From: Kangiellaceae bacterium
GTDB taxonomy: Bacteria > Pseudomonadota > Gammaproteobacteria > Enterobacterales > Kangiellaceae
DNA: 64,000 bases
Assembly (NCBI GenBank): GCA_019090895.1
Contig: JAHRVB010000201.1
Location: forward strand, 1 to 64,000
Direction: 5' to 3'
Shown piece by piece: positions 46,908-55,118 of the stretch (positions are counted from its first letter, which is position 1; every line of letters starts with the position of its first letter). The notes beneath the pieces were generated by a model. It saw nothing but the letters and a program-made list of their open reading frames with translations. It had not been told where the DNA came from and searched no databases. A program made the position numbers and the translations under genes.

Positions 46908-47582
46908 ATGAATAGTTCAGAATCTAAACCTGAGAGCGTAACTAGTCAAAAAAAGAACATTGTGGTATTAATTTCCGGAAGTGGCTCAAACTTGCAAGCA
47001 TTTATTGAAGCCCAAAAGAACTCTGGATTTAATGGCTCTATAAAGGCGGTTATTAGCAACAAAGAAGATGTTTATGGCTTAGAGCGAGCGAAACAAGCCA
47101 ATATTCCTGCTATCTGTATTCCTCACAAAGAATACTCTACTCGAGAGCGTTTTGATTTAGCACTCGCTAACGCTATCAATCAATATTCTCCTGACCTAAT
47201 AATCTTGGCGGGTTTTATGAGAATCCTCACTCCTGACTTTGTAAAAAACTACAAAGGAAAATTATTGAACATTCACCCGTCTTTGTTGCCCAAATACCCA
47301 GGTCTCCATACACATCGAAAAGCAATAGAAAATGGCGACAAGTTACACGGAACAACAGTACACTTTGTGACAGAGGAGCTAGATGGAGGACCGTTAGTGG
47401 GTCAGGGCTCTACGGTTATTCAAGCCAATGACTCAGAAGAGTCATTAAATAAACGGATACAAACTTTAGAACATAAACTTTATCCGTATATTGCTAAGTT
47501 ATTTCTTTCGGGCGCAATTAGCCTAAATGAGGATGTCGTCTATTTTGAAAATAAGCAGCTGGAACAAGTCATTTCCATTTAA
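46908..47582 (+). CDS. purN: Phosphoribosylglycinamide formyltransferase
   Basis: A 224-residue GART transformylase. It has VLISGSGSNLQAFIE, the substrate loop LAGFMRILTPDFV, the catalytic Asn/His/Asp set in LLNIHPSLLPKYPGLHTH and the Asp in FVTEELDGGPLVGQG. It adds a formyl group to GAR in purine synthesis. AGAAGG precedes the ATG. The DUF3108 gene follows 31 bases later, a common arrangement in Pseudomonas-like species. Confidence 0.97.
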   Translation: MNSSESKPESVTSQKKNIVVLISGSGSNLQAFIEAQKNSGFNGSIKAVISNKEDVYGLERAKQANIPAICIPHKEYSTRERFDLALANAINQYSPDLIILAGFMRILTPDFVKNYKGKLLNIHPSLLPKYPGLHTHRKAIENGDKLHGTTVHFVTEELDGGPLVGQGSTVIQANDSEESLNKRIQTLEHKLYPYIAKLFLSGAISLNEDVVYFENKQLEQVISI

Positions 47583-47613
47583 AACTCAATATCTAAGAAT
47601 CAGGAAAGTGAGT

Positions 47614-48495
47614 ATGGATTCAAAGAACAGAGCTTTACCGTTTACCGGAATGGGTAAAATATCGATTAAATTCGTCGCCTTGGGATTGCTCTTCTGCGGT
47701 ATTTCGGCTCCGCTAACAGCGCATCAAACAACTGAGTTCGACAAAAAACAATCACTCTCGAATAAACAATCAGATATCCTCCAAGAGACAATCAACTTCG
47801 AAACCACACGCACTACAACTAATGCAAACCCGTGGCTATTTCTACATCCCTATTCCGCAATTTATAAAGTAGTTTCTGATGGAAACGACTTAGGGCAAGC
47901 TATCAGACGCTTGCAATTACAAGACGACCAATGGGAACTCAGTTCGACAGCCACATTGAGCAAGTACTTTGTAAAGCTCAAGAATTTCGAGTCTTCAAAA
48001 TTCGAAATAGAGAACAAAAAACTAATTACCAACGAGTTTTTAAGCAAAACTAAAATCACTTTTAAAAAAGAAAAGAAGATGAAACAAATCTTTGATTGGG
48101 ATAATGGAATCGAGATCGGTAGCCGAGGTAAGAAGAAATGGCGTTTGACCCATGACGAAACAGTATTTGATAGGGTCAGTCATTTACTCCAATTGAGAGC
48201 TGATTTAATTGCAAACAAGGCTCAATTTATCTATCAAGTCAGTTACAAAGGTAAGCTTCAAACATTCCAGTACATCAACGAACTAAGAGAGAGTTTAAGT
48301 ACCGAACTCGGAAAGATGGACACCATAAAATTAACAAGAACAAAGTCAAATGGCGATATATTTAGCTTGTGGCTAAGTCCTTCGTTGAACTATTTTCCAG
48401 TTAAAATAGCACAACTAGAAAAAGACAAAGCAGAAGTAATTATGATACTTAAATCTCTTGAATACGTTGAAACAACGATTGAACCTTATAAGTAG
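47614..48495 (+). CDS. DUF3108 periplasmic protein
   Basis: A 293-residue protein. The ATG at 47614 has AGGAAAG before it and yields a signal peptide (KFVALGLLFCGISAPLTAH), so the longer frame overlapping purN is not used. The remainder matches DUF3108: PYSAIYKVVSDGNDLGQAIRRLQ and SSTATLSKYFVKLKNFESSKFEIEN split by the usual EGVL-like turn, and the end ...YFPVKIAQLEKDKAEVIM. The domain adopts a lipocalin-like barrel and its role is unknown. The gene is often beside purN, so it is probably a co-transcribed but functionally unrelated gene. Confidence 0.85.
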   Translation: MDSKNRALPFTGMGKISIKFVALGLLFCGISAPLTAHQTTEFDKKQSLSNKQSDILQETINFETTRTTTNANPWLFLHPYSAIYKVVSDGNDLGQAIRRLQLQDDQWELSSTATLSKYFVKLKNFESSKFEIENKKLITNEFLSKTKITFKKEKKMKQIFDWDNGIEIGSRGKKKWRLTHDETVFDRVSHLLQLRADLIANKAQFIYQVSYKGKLQTFQYINELRESLSTELGKMDTIKLTRTKSNGDIFSLWLSPSLNYFPVKIAQLEKDKAEVIMILKSLEYVETTIEPYK

Positions 48496-48554
48496 GATTT
48501 GGCTCTCGATTCAAGTAGGTGCATATCAATAACATCTAAGCACAAAAGTTATAG

Positions 48555-49097
48555 CTAATTATTTTTCGCTATTAAGGTTTTGACAACTTTAGAAGTACTT
48601 CTCATCCCAGCTGATTTCCCAAAAGCTAAGGCATCAGAAGAAGACCGCTGTTTTAACTTAAATTCTCTATATGCTAATAATCCGCCAACCCTATTACTGC
48701 TAGCACAATGAACGAGTACCGGTAGAGTTAGATTATTCAGTGCTCGATCAAGTTGCTTTGCATTATCTAAGTTGATCTCGCTCCCGCCAGCAACGGGAAT
48801 CGAAATATACTTCATTCCTAGTTTTTCAACCGCTTCTTTCTCGTCAAACTCTGAAAACTCACCATTACCACGCAAGTTGATAATGAGTTTAGTGCCTGCC
48901 TCTGCCAGCCTTGATAGATCCAAGAGACTTGGCTGCCCTCCTGTAATCAAGTTCTTTGCTGGGTTCGCAGTATGGCTCATATCAAGAGTATCCAACTCTA
49001 ACCCCGGTTTCAGTTGTTCTGCTCCTGCTGCAGAAGAAATTACAAAAAGAAGCCCACCAATTAATAATCCTATCGACTTACATACACTTCTGTTCAT
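48555..49097 (-). CDS. Exported DSP-type phosphatase-like protein
   Basis: A 180-residue protein with a signal peptide (SIGLLIGGLLFVISSAAGA, cleaved near AGA-EQ). The mature part is a DSP-type tyrosine phosphatase fold related to the DUF442 beta-lactamase hydrolase-like group: LITGGQPSLLDLSRL, then INLRGNGEFSEFDEKEAVEKLG, and the P-loop VHCASSNRVG (C-x5-R). The catalytic Cys and Arg are kept. As an exported phosphatase it may act on periplasmic phosphate esters; the substrate is unknown. Confidence 0.8.
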   Translation of the reverse strand: MNRSVCKSIGLLIGGLLFVISSAAGAEQLKPGLELDTLDMSHTANPAKNLITGGQPSLLDLSRLAEAGTKLIINLRGNGEFSEFDEKEAVEKLGMKYISIPVAGGSEINLDNAKQLDRALNNLTLPVLVHCASSNRVGGLLAYREFKLKQRSSSDALAFGKSAGMRSTSKVVKTLIAKNN

Positions 49098-49279
49098 ATT
49101 TCGTCTCTCATTAAGTATGATGATTAGCTAAAAAACACTAATTATGTCGTTACTTGCCATTATTGCAGAGCTGCATTCGTATTCTTTGGCTAAATTCTAG
49201 TGCAAAAGTAGGCTGCTCACCAGTGTTTTCGAGCATAAGCTCGCTCTCAGGTTTGCCCTGTAAATATTGAGCTTTATTG

Positions 49280-49320
49280 TCCTAAGTCAATAACGAGTGA
49301 AAATCGAATTGACTTAAGGA
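49280..49320. repeat. Inverted repeat upstream of the Yip1 gene
   Basis: Arms TCCTAAGTCAAT (49280-49291) and ATTGACTTAAGGA (49308-49320) are complementary with one extra base, separated by 16 bases. It lies 57 bases before the start of the Yip1-family gene, a likely operator position. No T run follows. Confidence 0.5.
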
Positions 49321-49377
49321 ACGAGCATCGCTTACCCTTTGATTTGATAAATGTGGACAATTAATAGGAACTGCACT

Positions 49378-49983
49378 ATGTCTTTAACCAGCGCATTTGC
49401 ACTGATGTATGCCCCTACAAAAGAGTGGCGCAACATTAGCAAGAATAAACAGAGCATAAGTCGACTCTACTTAACTTTTTTGGTGTTTTTTGCCGCAATC
49501 CCACCGGCATCGGCCTTTATCGGTAGTACTTATGTAGGCTGGCAAATTGGCGGAGGTGAAATTCATAGATTAACAACTGAAAGTGCGTTGTATTTGTCTA
49601 TTGTCGCTTATATCGCAATAATGGTTGCAGTTTTGGTACTGTCCTTATTTGTTCGTTGGATGGCAAAGACCTATGGAGCCAATCCTACTCTTTCTGAATG
49701 TCTAAATTTAACCGCTTATAGTTTTACGCCTCTTTTTCTTGTCGGGCTGTTGGGCGCGTTCCCGATATTATGGTTGGATATGTTGGTCAGTCTTATTGCC
49801 ATCGCCATGTCAGTCAACTTACTTTTTAAAGGTGTTCCTCAATTGATGGGAATCAATGAGGAAAAGGCGTTTCTATTCTCTAGCTCAATTCTTACGGTAG
49901 CAATGGTTAGCTTAGTGGGAATGCTTGCGATTACTGTAATATTTTGGGGGTCTGGCTTATCTCCTGTTTTCCAAACAATGTAA
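49378..49983 (+). CDS. Yip1-family membrane protein
   Basis: A 201-residue protein with about five hydrophobic helices (LYLTFLVFFAAIPPASAFIG and AVLVLSLFVRWM among them) matching the bacterial YIP1 family (Pfam Yip1). The ATG at 49378 has AGGA about 9 bases before it. It is probably an inner-membrane protein of unknown function. It is followed by ccoS on the same strand after 70 bases, but they are not a usual pair. Confidence 0.8.
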   Translation: MSLTSAFALMYAPTKEWRNISKNKQSISRLYLTFLVFFAAIPPASAFIGSTYVGWQIGGGEIHRLTTESALYLSIVAYIAIMVAVLVLSLFVRWMAKTYGANPTLSECLNLTAYSFTPLFLVGLLGAFPILWLDMLVSLIAIAMSVNLLFKGVPQLMGINEEKAFLFSSSILTVAMVSLVGMLAITVIFWGSGLSPVFQTM

Positions 49984-50053
49984 GTTCTCTATGTTCAAGA
50001 ATAAACCCATGAAGATACTCATTAATTAGTATATTAATATTAAGGCTGAAAAA

Positions 50054-50218
50054 TTGGACATCATTTATTGGTTAATCCCACTCTCAATCATCATTCTTAT
50101 GGTCGCAGTCGCTTTTTTCTTTTGGGCGGTCCGCAATGGCCAGTTCGACGATTTAGATTCGCCCGCGGTGAATATACTATTTGATGACGATTCCAACCGA
50201 GTAAAATCCAATGAGTAG
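50054..50218 (+). CDS. ccoS: Cytochrome oxidase cbb3 maturation protein CcoS
   Basis: A 54-residue protein with one membrane helix (IIYWLIPLSIIILMVAVAFFFWAV) followed by NGQFDDLDSPAVNILFDDD, the CcoS signature; the Gln-Phe-Asp-Asp-Leu-Asp box is diagnostic. CcoS is required to assemble the cbb3-type oxidase. It starts at a TTG, with no ATG in frame before it. Its last 8 bases overlap the next gene (ATGAGTAG). The ccoN-ccoI genes are not in the window, so its cluster has been separated. Confidence 0.9.
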   Translation: MDIIYWLIPLSIIILMVAVAFFFWAVRNGQFDDLDSPAVNILFDDDSNRVKSNE

Positions 50219-50873
50219 TAACTACCGGTATATGCTGTATTCCACAGTTTTTCTGCTCGTATCGGTACTTAGTGAGTCCGTTATGGCGAATTCGAAACTT
50301 ACTGTAAATGAAGATTTTAATGTTATTTCAGTTAATGGTACTAGCGTTGAACAAAAGCTATTTACCAATAACAACCAAGTCTCGTTAAAGTCAGGAATCA
50401 ACAAAATAGCGTTAATTTTTGAAGTGGTGTACGAAAATGATGATGATTTCGACATCATAAAATCAGATGCTTTTGTGATTAGTTTTTATGCAAAAAATCA
50501 CGCACAGTATTTGTTAAAATACTTAAAGTCCGCAAACTCGCGTGCCGCAAGAAAGTACGCATTGAATCCTATTTTTTCGATAGAAGACATCGACGGGCGT
50601 TTGATCCAGAACAAAAGTAGGTTGTTGGAATCAAATTCCGAGAGTTTTGTTAATCAGCAAACTAAACCAAGCCTAATGGGACAAACTAGATTACTGATCA
50701 CCAGTGATAAAACGCCTCAAGGAAACAAAAATAAAAGTCCAGAAGACCTACGTGCAATTAACTCGAATCAGGATGTAGACCCGGTCGAGATGCTAGAGCA
50801 CTGGTGGTTACAAGCTTCACCAAAACAACGAAAATCGTTCTTGGATAAAATTGAGACGTTGGAAAAGGAATAA
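50211..50873 (+). CDS. DUF2057 (YccT-like) exported protein
   Basis: A 220-residue exported protein with a signal peptide ending near VMAN. The N-terminal mature part LTVNEDFNVISVNGTSVEQKLF and the C-terminal MLEHWWLQASPKQRKSFLDKI are recognisable DUF2057 features; YccT of E. coli (CsgI) modulates curli assembly. Its start overlaps the ccoS stop by 8 bases and it precedes the TauE/SafE gene by 2 bases, so the three are almost certainly co-transcribed. A role in cytochrome oxidase assembly is not established. Confidence 0.8.
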   Translation: MSSNYRYMLYSTVFLLVSVLSESVMANSKLTVNEDFNVISVNGTSVEQKLFTNNNQVSLKSGINKIALIFEVVYENDDDFDIIKSDAFVISFYAKNHAQYLLKYLKSANSRAARKYALNPIFSIEDIDGRLIQNKSRLLESNSESFVNQQTKPSLMGQTRLLITSDKTPQGNKNKSPEDLRAINSNQDVDPVEMLEHWWLQASPKQRKSFLDKIETLEKE

Positions 50874-50875
50874 TT

Positions 50876-51559
50876 TTGGAAACGGTTACGTTATCGGGCG
50901 CTGTGCTTTTGGGCTTATTAGGTGCGGGGCATTGTCTGGCAATGTGCGGTGGTATTATTACGTCCCTCTCGATCACTTCGTCAGCAGCTAAATATAGGTC
51001 CAATTGGTCATTGGTCCTTCTGTATCAAGTCGGCCGAATTACTAGTTACACTTTCTTCGGTGCTGTTGTAGGCTGGATAGGGTTAGAGTTTAATCAGCTT
51101 TCCGCTCTACCAATTTTAAAAACCCTCTCCGGACTACTGTTAATCGCTATGGCGCTTTACATCAATCAGTGGTGGTATGGATTATCTTATCTAGAAAAAG
51201 CCGGTAAGTTGATATGGAAAAGAATTAGTCCTCTCAGTAAAAATCTGCTGCCGGTAAAGAACCACAAGCAAGCATTATTACTGGGTGGGTTATGGGGATG
51301 GTTACCCTGCGGTTTAGTCTACACCAGTTTAGGCTTTGCTCTTTCATTAGGAAACAGTCTTTCTAGTGCAGCATTTATGTTTTGTTTTGGCATCGGGACA
51401 CTACCAGCGACTCTTTTTGCGGGTAGTGCAAGCCTTTCAATTAAAAAGCTACTAAATAAACCCGGTATTCGTTTAGTTTCATCTCTTTTTTTCCTAGTGA
51501 TGGGAATATATACATTGTATGTCATCTACATCGGAGGCGAAGCGGCTCACCATCACTAA
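50876..51559 (+). CDS. Sulfite exporter TauE/SafE-family membrane protein
   Basis: A 227-residue protein with about six membrane helices. The N-terminal GHCLAMCGG motif (Cys and His near the membrane face) is typical of the group found beside ccoS in cbb3 oxidase clusters, and the C-terminus ends in HHH. It starts with a TTG that has AAGGA 7 bases before it. The group is annotated as sulfite or thiol exporters; a role in copper or heme handling for the oxidase is an inference from context. Confidence 0.85.
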   Translation: METVTLSGAVLLGLLGAGHCLAMCGGIITSLSITSSAAKYRSNWSLVLLYQVGRITSYTFFGAVVGWIGLEFNQLSALPILKTLSGLLLIAMALYINQWWYGLSYLEKAGKLIWKRISPLSKNLLPVKNHKQALLLGGLWGWLPCGLVYTSLGFALSLGNSLSSAAFMFCFGIGTLPATLFAGSASLSIKKLLNKPGIRLVSSLFFLVMGIYTLYVIYIGGEAAHHH

Positions 51560-51640
51560 CTCGCTAAATCTAATTCATCGAGTTCTTGTAACCGAATCTC
51601 AGTAAATAAATTATCCCAAAATCAATAATATTGATGCTAT

Positions 51641-51669
51641 TCTCTAGTTAGAATAATAAAACTTAGAGA
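51641..51669 (+). repeat. Hairpin before the TerB-like gene
   Basis: TCTCTAGTT (51641-51649) pairs with AACTTAGAGA (51660-51669) with one bulge and a 10-base loop. It ends 9 bases before the TTG start, so it covers the ribosome-binding region. A separate perfect dyad ATCAAT-AAT-ATTGAT lies at 51621-51635. Confidence 0.45.
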
Positions 51670-51678
51670 TTACAATCA

Positions 51679-52650
51679 TTGGCTAATTTCGATCAAACCA
51701 TAGAAACACTTGTTGTCGCATCTGTAGCCGTTGGATTTCTTACAACCTACCTAACTCTTAATAAACTATGGTCCCGAAAAAGCGACGAGAACGTGGCTAA
51801 GAGCGTTTCAGTATTTGCATCCATTCTGGGCATTTTGTCGACCATTCCTTTTCTGATTAAGTATGGTTGGATTGATGCGGAGTATAAAGGTGCTATTAAA
51901 GCCCTCGTCGGCATCATAGCAGGCAGCGTCTTTTTATTAATCGGTAGTGGTTTCTGGGTTCGCGATAAACAAAAACCTCTAAGCCTTTGGACCAAACTAA
52001 AAAGAGCGATCAAATTAGAAACCAATGAAGCCGGCGATTTAGTTAAGGCATTAATAAAACCTACTGGTGCCGACAAAATGCTAGAAATACTAAAGCAACT
52101 CGCACTAATTGATAATAAAGTTTCAGAAAAGGAATTTGAATTCATAGAAATATTTGCTAAAACTTGGTATATCCCATTTCAGCGATGTGATTTGACTAAT
52201 AACGAGAATCAAAATACAGAGCAATCTTTAGATTCAAATTATCTAGAATTAAGAAACTCTGTTATAAAGTATATAGATATTAGTCCTCCCACTGCTCAAG
52301 CAACTCACCTAAGAGATGTACTTAACGCTCTCGCAAATGCAGACAAAATGATCTCTGATGAAGAAAAATTTATTCTTGCTGAAGTAAATTCCATGCTTGC
52401 CGACTACTCTAGTAACAGTACACAACTTAAAGAATATCAGGTATTAGTTGCCCCGCAAGATGAGGACCAAGTGGACATGCTGAAGAATTTATTACCGGAG
52501 CTTGTCATCAGTTCAGTTAGTGGCGGAAAAGGATATTTGGTTGGCAGTTTTTTCTCACTTGACTTCGCGAAAATGGTATGCAAAAAATATCGAAGTCTGA
52601 ATTTGTTTACGGCTATAGAATCAAGTAGTTCAATTACCAAAAATCGTTAG
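51679..52650 (+). CDS. Membrane TerB-like protein with a SPOR-like tail
   Basis: A 323-residue protein starting at TTG. Three hydrophobic helices lie within residues 8-98. Residues 125-160 (MLEILKQLALIDNKVSEKEFEFIEIFAK) and 215-240 (LANADKMISDEEKFILAEVN) look like the acidic TerB fold that binds metals in tellurite-resistance families. Residues 265-318 (YQVLVAPQD, GYLVGSFFSLDFAKMVC) resemble a SPOR domain, which usually binds peptidoglycan. Which compartment each part occupies is unclear. No ter genes are adjacent. Confidence 0.65.
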   Translation: MANFDQTIETLVVASVAVGFLTTYLTLNKLWSRKSDENVAKSVSVFASILGILSTIPFLIKYGWIDAEYKGAIKALVGIIAGSVFLLIGSGFWVRDKQKPLSLWTKLKRAIKLETNEAGDLVKALIKPTGADKMLEILKQLALIDNKVSEKEFEFIEIFAKTWYIPFQRCDLTNNENQNTEQSLDSNYLELRNSVIKYIDISPPTAQATHLRDVLNALANADKMISDEEKFILAEVNSMLADYSSNSTQLKEYQVLVAPQDEDQVDMLKNLLPELVISSVSGGKGYLVGSFFSLDFAKMVCKKYRSLNLFTAIESSSSITKNR

Positions 52651-52690
52651 GTAAATAGAACTCATAACTAAGTATTTTGTATTTCTCTCG

Positions 52691-53749
52691 CTACTGAACT
52701 CGTTGTAGATTTATTTGCGCACTTTCCAAACTTGCGCGAATTTTACTCGGTACTTTTTGCTTAGCCTGAAGTATTGCTTCTTCGATGGCACAAACAGTAG
52801 CATGCACATTAGCGCTACCATGACTCTTTATAACAACCCCTCGCAGGCCAATTAAACACGCGCCATTATAGCGCTCTGGATTAATCTCATCTTTAAACAG
52901 ATTAAGCATGGGTTTAGCTAACAAGCCAATTAGTTTTGTCCACCAGTTTCTTTGAAAGGCATGTTTGATTTTTTCTAGTAAGAACTCACTTAATCCTTCC
53001 GAAGCCTTCAATACATTATTACCGGTGAACCCATCAGTGACAATCACTTGATAATCACCACTAAAGATTTGATTACCCTCTACGAAGCCAATATATTCGA
53101 CATCATCTAATTTATTGATCAATGCCGCTGCTTGCCTTAATTTTTGCGAGCCTTTTATCTCCTCTTCCCCAACATTAAGTAATCCGACTTTAGGAGAGTT
53201 AACTCCATCTAAACCTTTACACAATTCATTCCCCATAATGGCGAATTGGGCCAATCGTTTTTCATTACATTCGACATTGGCCCCCAGATCCAATAAATAA
53301 ACCTGTCCGTTTTTACTGGTTGGTAATGCGGAAATAATCGCGGGCCGGTCGATCCCAGGTAACATTTTTAGAACAAAACGCGAGACAGCCATCAGAGCCC
53401 CCGTGTTGCCAGCACTAACACACGCATGCGCACGTCCATCTCGAACCGATTCTAGGGCTAATCGCATCGAAGAAGATTTTTTATTTTTTAATGCTAGGGA
53501 GGGTTTGTCTGTCATCAGCACGTCATCATCAGATTGATGTAGGCTGATTTTTGTTCGATCATTGAACTTTAGTGTATTAAGCTCTGATTCGATATTTTCG
53601 AGTTGGCCAAATAGTTGGAAGTCGACAGTATCGCCAGTGGCAGGTTTCTCTTTCGTTCGATTATCTAGCACATACTTAATGGCTGGAATCGTAACTGAGG
53701 GGCCAAAATCGCCCCCCATGCAATCAATTGCTATCGTTATATTAGCCAT
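52691..53749 (-). CDS. plsX: Phosphate acyltransferase PlsX
   Basis: A 352-residue enzyme making acyl-phosphate from acyl-ACP for phospholipid synthesis. It starts ITIAIDCMGGDFGPSVT, has ACVSAGNTGALMA and VTDGFTGNNVLKASEG. It is downstream of rpmF and yceD in the conserved order yceD-rpmF-plsX. The fatty-acid genes fabH, fabD, fabG and acpP that usually follow are absent; the next gene is convergent. Confidence 0.97.
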   Translation of the reverse strand: MANITIAIDCMGGDFGPSVTIPAIKYVLDNRTKEKPATGDTVDFQLFGQLENIESELNTLKFNDRTKISLHQSDDDVLMTDKPSLALKNKKSSSMRLALESVRDGRAHACVSAGNTGALMAVSRFVLKMLPGIDRPAIISALPTSKNGQVYLLDLGANVECNEKRLAQFAIMGNELCKGLDGVNSPKVGLLNVGEEEIKGSQKLRQAAALINKLDDVEYIGFVEGNQIFSGDYQVIVTDGFTGNNVLKASEGLSEFLLEKIKHAFQRNWWTKLIGLLAKPMLNLFKDEINPERYNGACLIGLRGVVIKSHGSANVHATVCAIEEAILQAKQKVPSKIRASLESAQINLQRVQ

Positions 53750-53819
53750 AATGACTAAAGGACAAACAAATTCTAGATTTTTTCAAATTTGATTAATATT
53801 CAAAAAAGAATAAATCGAA

Positions 53820-53990
53820 TTAAACTACTTTACGACCACGGTAAAAACCATCTTCAGTCATATTATGACGTAAATGTAATTCACCTGTTGTTTCATCTTC
53901 AGACAAGGTCGAAGTATTAGATACTAGTGCATCGTGTGAACGTCTCATTCCGCGACGAGCGCGAGATTTTTTACTTTTTTGAACTGCCAT
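53820..53990 (-). CDS. rpmF: 50S ribosomal protein L32
   Basis: A 56-residue protein, [20 protein letters not shown] onward, the invariant start of L32. The central [23 protein letters not shown] and the end YRGRKVV complete it. The four zinc-binding cysteines of some L32 versions are absent, as in E. coli. It sits between yceD and plsX, the usual place. Confidence 0.98.
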   Translation of the reverse strand: MAVQKSKKSRARRGMRRSHDALVSNTSTLSEDETTGELHLRHNMTEDGFYRGRKVV

Positions 53991-54057
53991 TGGAATAACT
54001 CCTAAGTTTTACAATAATATAAATCAGTTACTCGACTAGCTCATAGGCTAATCAAAT

Positions 54058-54588
54058 CTATTTTTTGTTAAAATTTACGTTTTCAAGAACCTTAAAAGGA
54101 TTCTTTTTGGTTTCAGCTTCTTTTGGTAATTCACCATAAGACATCTGAATGCCTAAATCTTTACTCGCCTTGTTGGCGATAAGAGGAAGCGAAAGGATTA
54201 ATTCATCCTCAATGACTTCTTTTATGTCAACTTGACCATCGTCAACTAAAAGAGGCTCATATTCCTCATCTAAATCTACAATCTGCTCTTCTTTAATAAC
54301 AGTACAATACAATACACTGGCATCAACTTGGTATTCAATTGGCTCAAAGCTGGTTTGGCATTGTAAAACCACATCAGCGATTATATGCGCTTCTACCAAA
54401 CAACGATTCCGATTGTCCTGCCGACCACTCAAGTGAACTTCAATAAAACCTTCATTTGAAAATAACAGACCATCCAGTCGTTCAAAATCTTTAACTTGCC
54501 ACCTATACTTTAACTCCCCTTCTTTTTTAGCCAGTTTTCTTGGCTGAATCAGGGTTTTAAGGTCAGTTTTGTTCTCAGTCTTAATCAT
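54058..54588 (-). CDS. yceD: YceD (DUF177) 23S rRNA accumulation protein
   Basis: A 176-residue protein of the DUF177/YceD family. It has the CLVEAHIIADVVLQCQTSFEPIEY segment (Cys residues typical of the family) and the acidic end VDIKEVIEDELILSLPLI. YceD in E. coli affects 23S rRNA accumulation. It is 67 bases upstream of rpmF on the same strand, the conserved pair. Confidence 0.94.
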   Translation of the reverse strand: MIKTENKTDLKTLIQPRKLAKKEGELKYRWQVKDFERLDGLLFSNEGFIEVHLSGRQDNRNRCLVEAHIIADVVLQCQTSFEPIEYQVDASVLYCTVIKEEQIVDLDEEYEPLLVDDGQVDIKEVIEDELILSLPLIANKASKDLGIQMSYGELPKEAETKKNPFKVLENVNFNKK

Positions 54589-54712
54589 AGGCGCGCGATT
54601 CTACCCAAAAGTATGTTAAAAGGCAAAACTAATCGTCTCAAAAACCGCATTATCGTCCCCTTATGGCTTATATATACTATGTATTGAACGGTAGTTTGAT
54701 ATTGAGTACCTT

Positions 54713-55063
54713 TTACTCTTCACCTAACAGGTCTTCAATAAGCATCACAGGTTCTATTTCGACACCCTCTAAGTGTTCATCCCAATTAATTCCTACGTAT
54801 AGTTCATCTTCTTCCATGCCATGTAACCAAGCATCAATAAAATCATCAATTCTCACTGGGTTAGGTTTGTAATCGCCCCAATCGTCGATGCAAACCACTT
54901 TAGCTGCCTTTTCAGTAGACCAGAAAGGCATGACTTGAGTGCCTTCAAATTGTATAGATTCACACAGCGCAAATCCGTCTTTATTTTGTAGATTCCAAAC
55001 TACTTCTAATTCAATGGCATGCTCTATGAATTCTTCATAGCGCTCTCTGAATGAGTTAGACAT
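54713..55063 (-). CDS. DUF2750 protein
   Basis: A 116-residue acidic protein matching DUF2750: VVWNLQNKDGFALCESIQFEGTQVMPFWS, then DDWGDYKPNPVRIDDFIDAWLHGMEED and VGINWDEHLEGVEIEP. Such proteins are common in gammaproteobacteria and their role is not established. It is divergent from the ABC exporter gene, with 55 bases between their starts. Confidence 0.88.
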   Translation of the reverse strand: MSNSFRERYEEFIEHAIELEVVWNLQNKDGFALCESIQFEGTQVMPFWSTEKAAKVVCIDDWGDYKPNPVRIDDFIDAWLHGMEEDELYVGINWDEHLEGVEIEPVMLIEDLLGEE

Positions 55064-55118
55064 TTTTGACCTTAATTTTGGATGATTTTGTTCAAGAGCA
55101 CCATTCTAACAGATTAAT

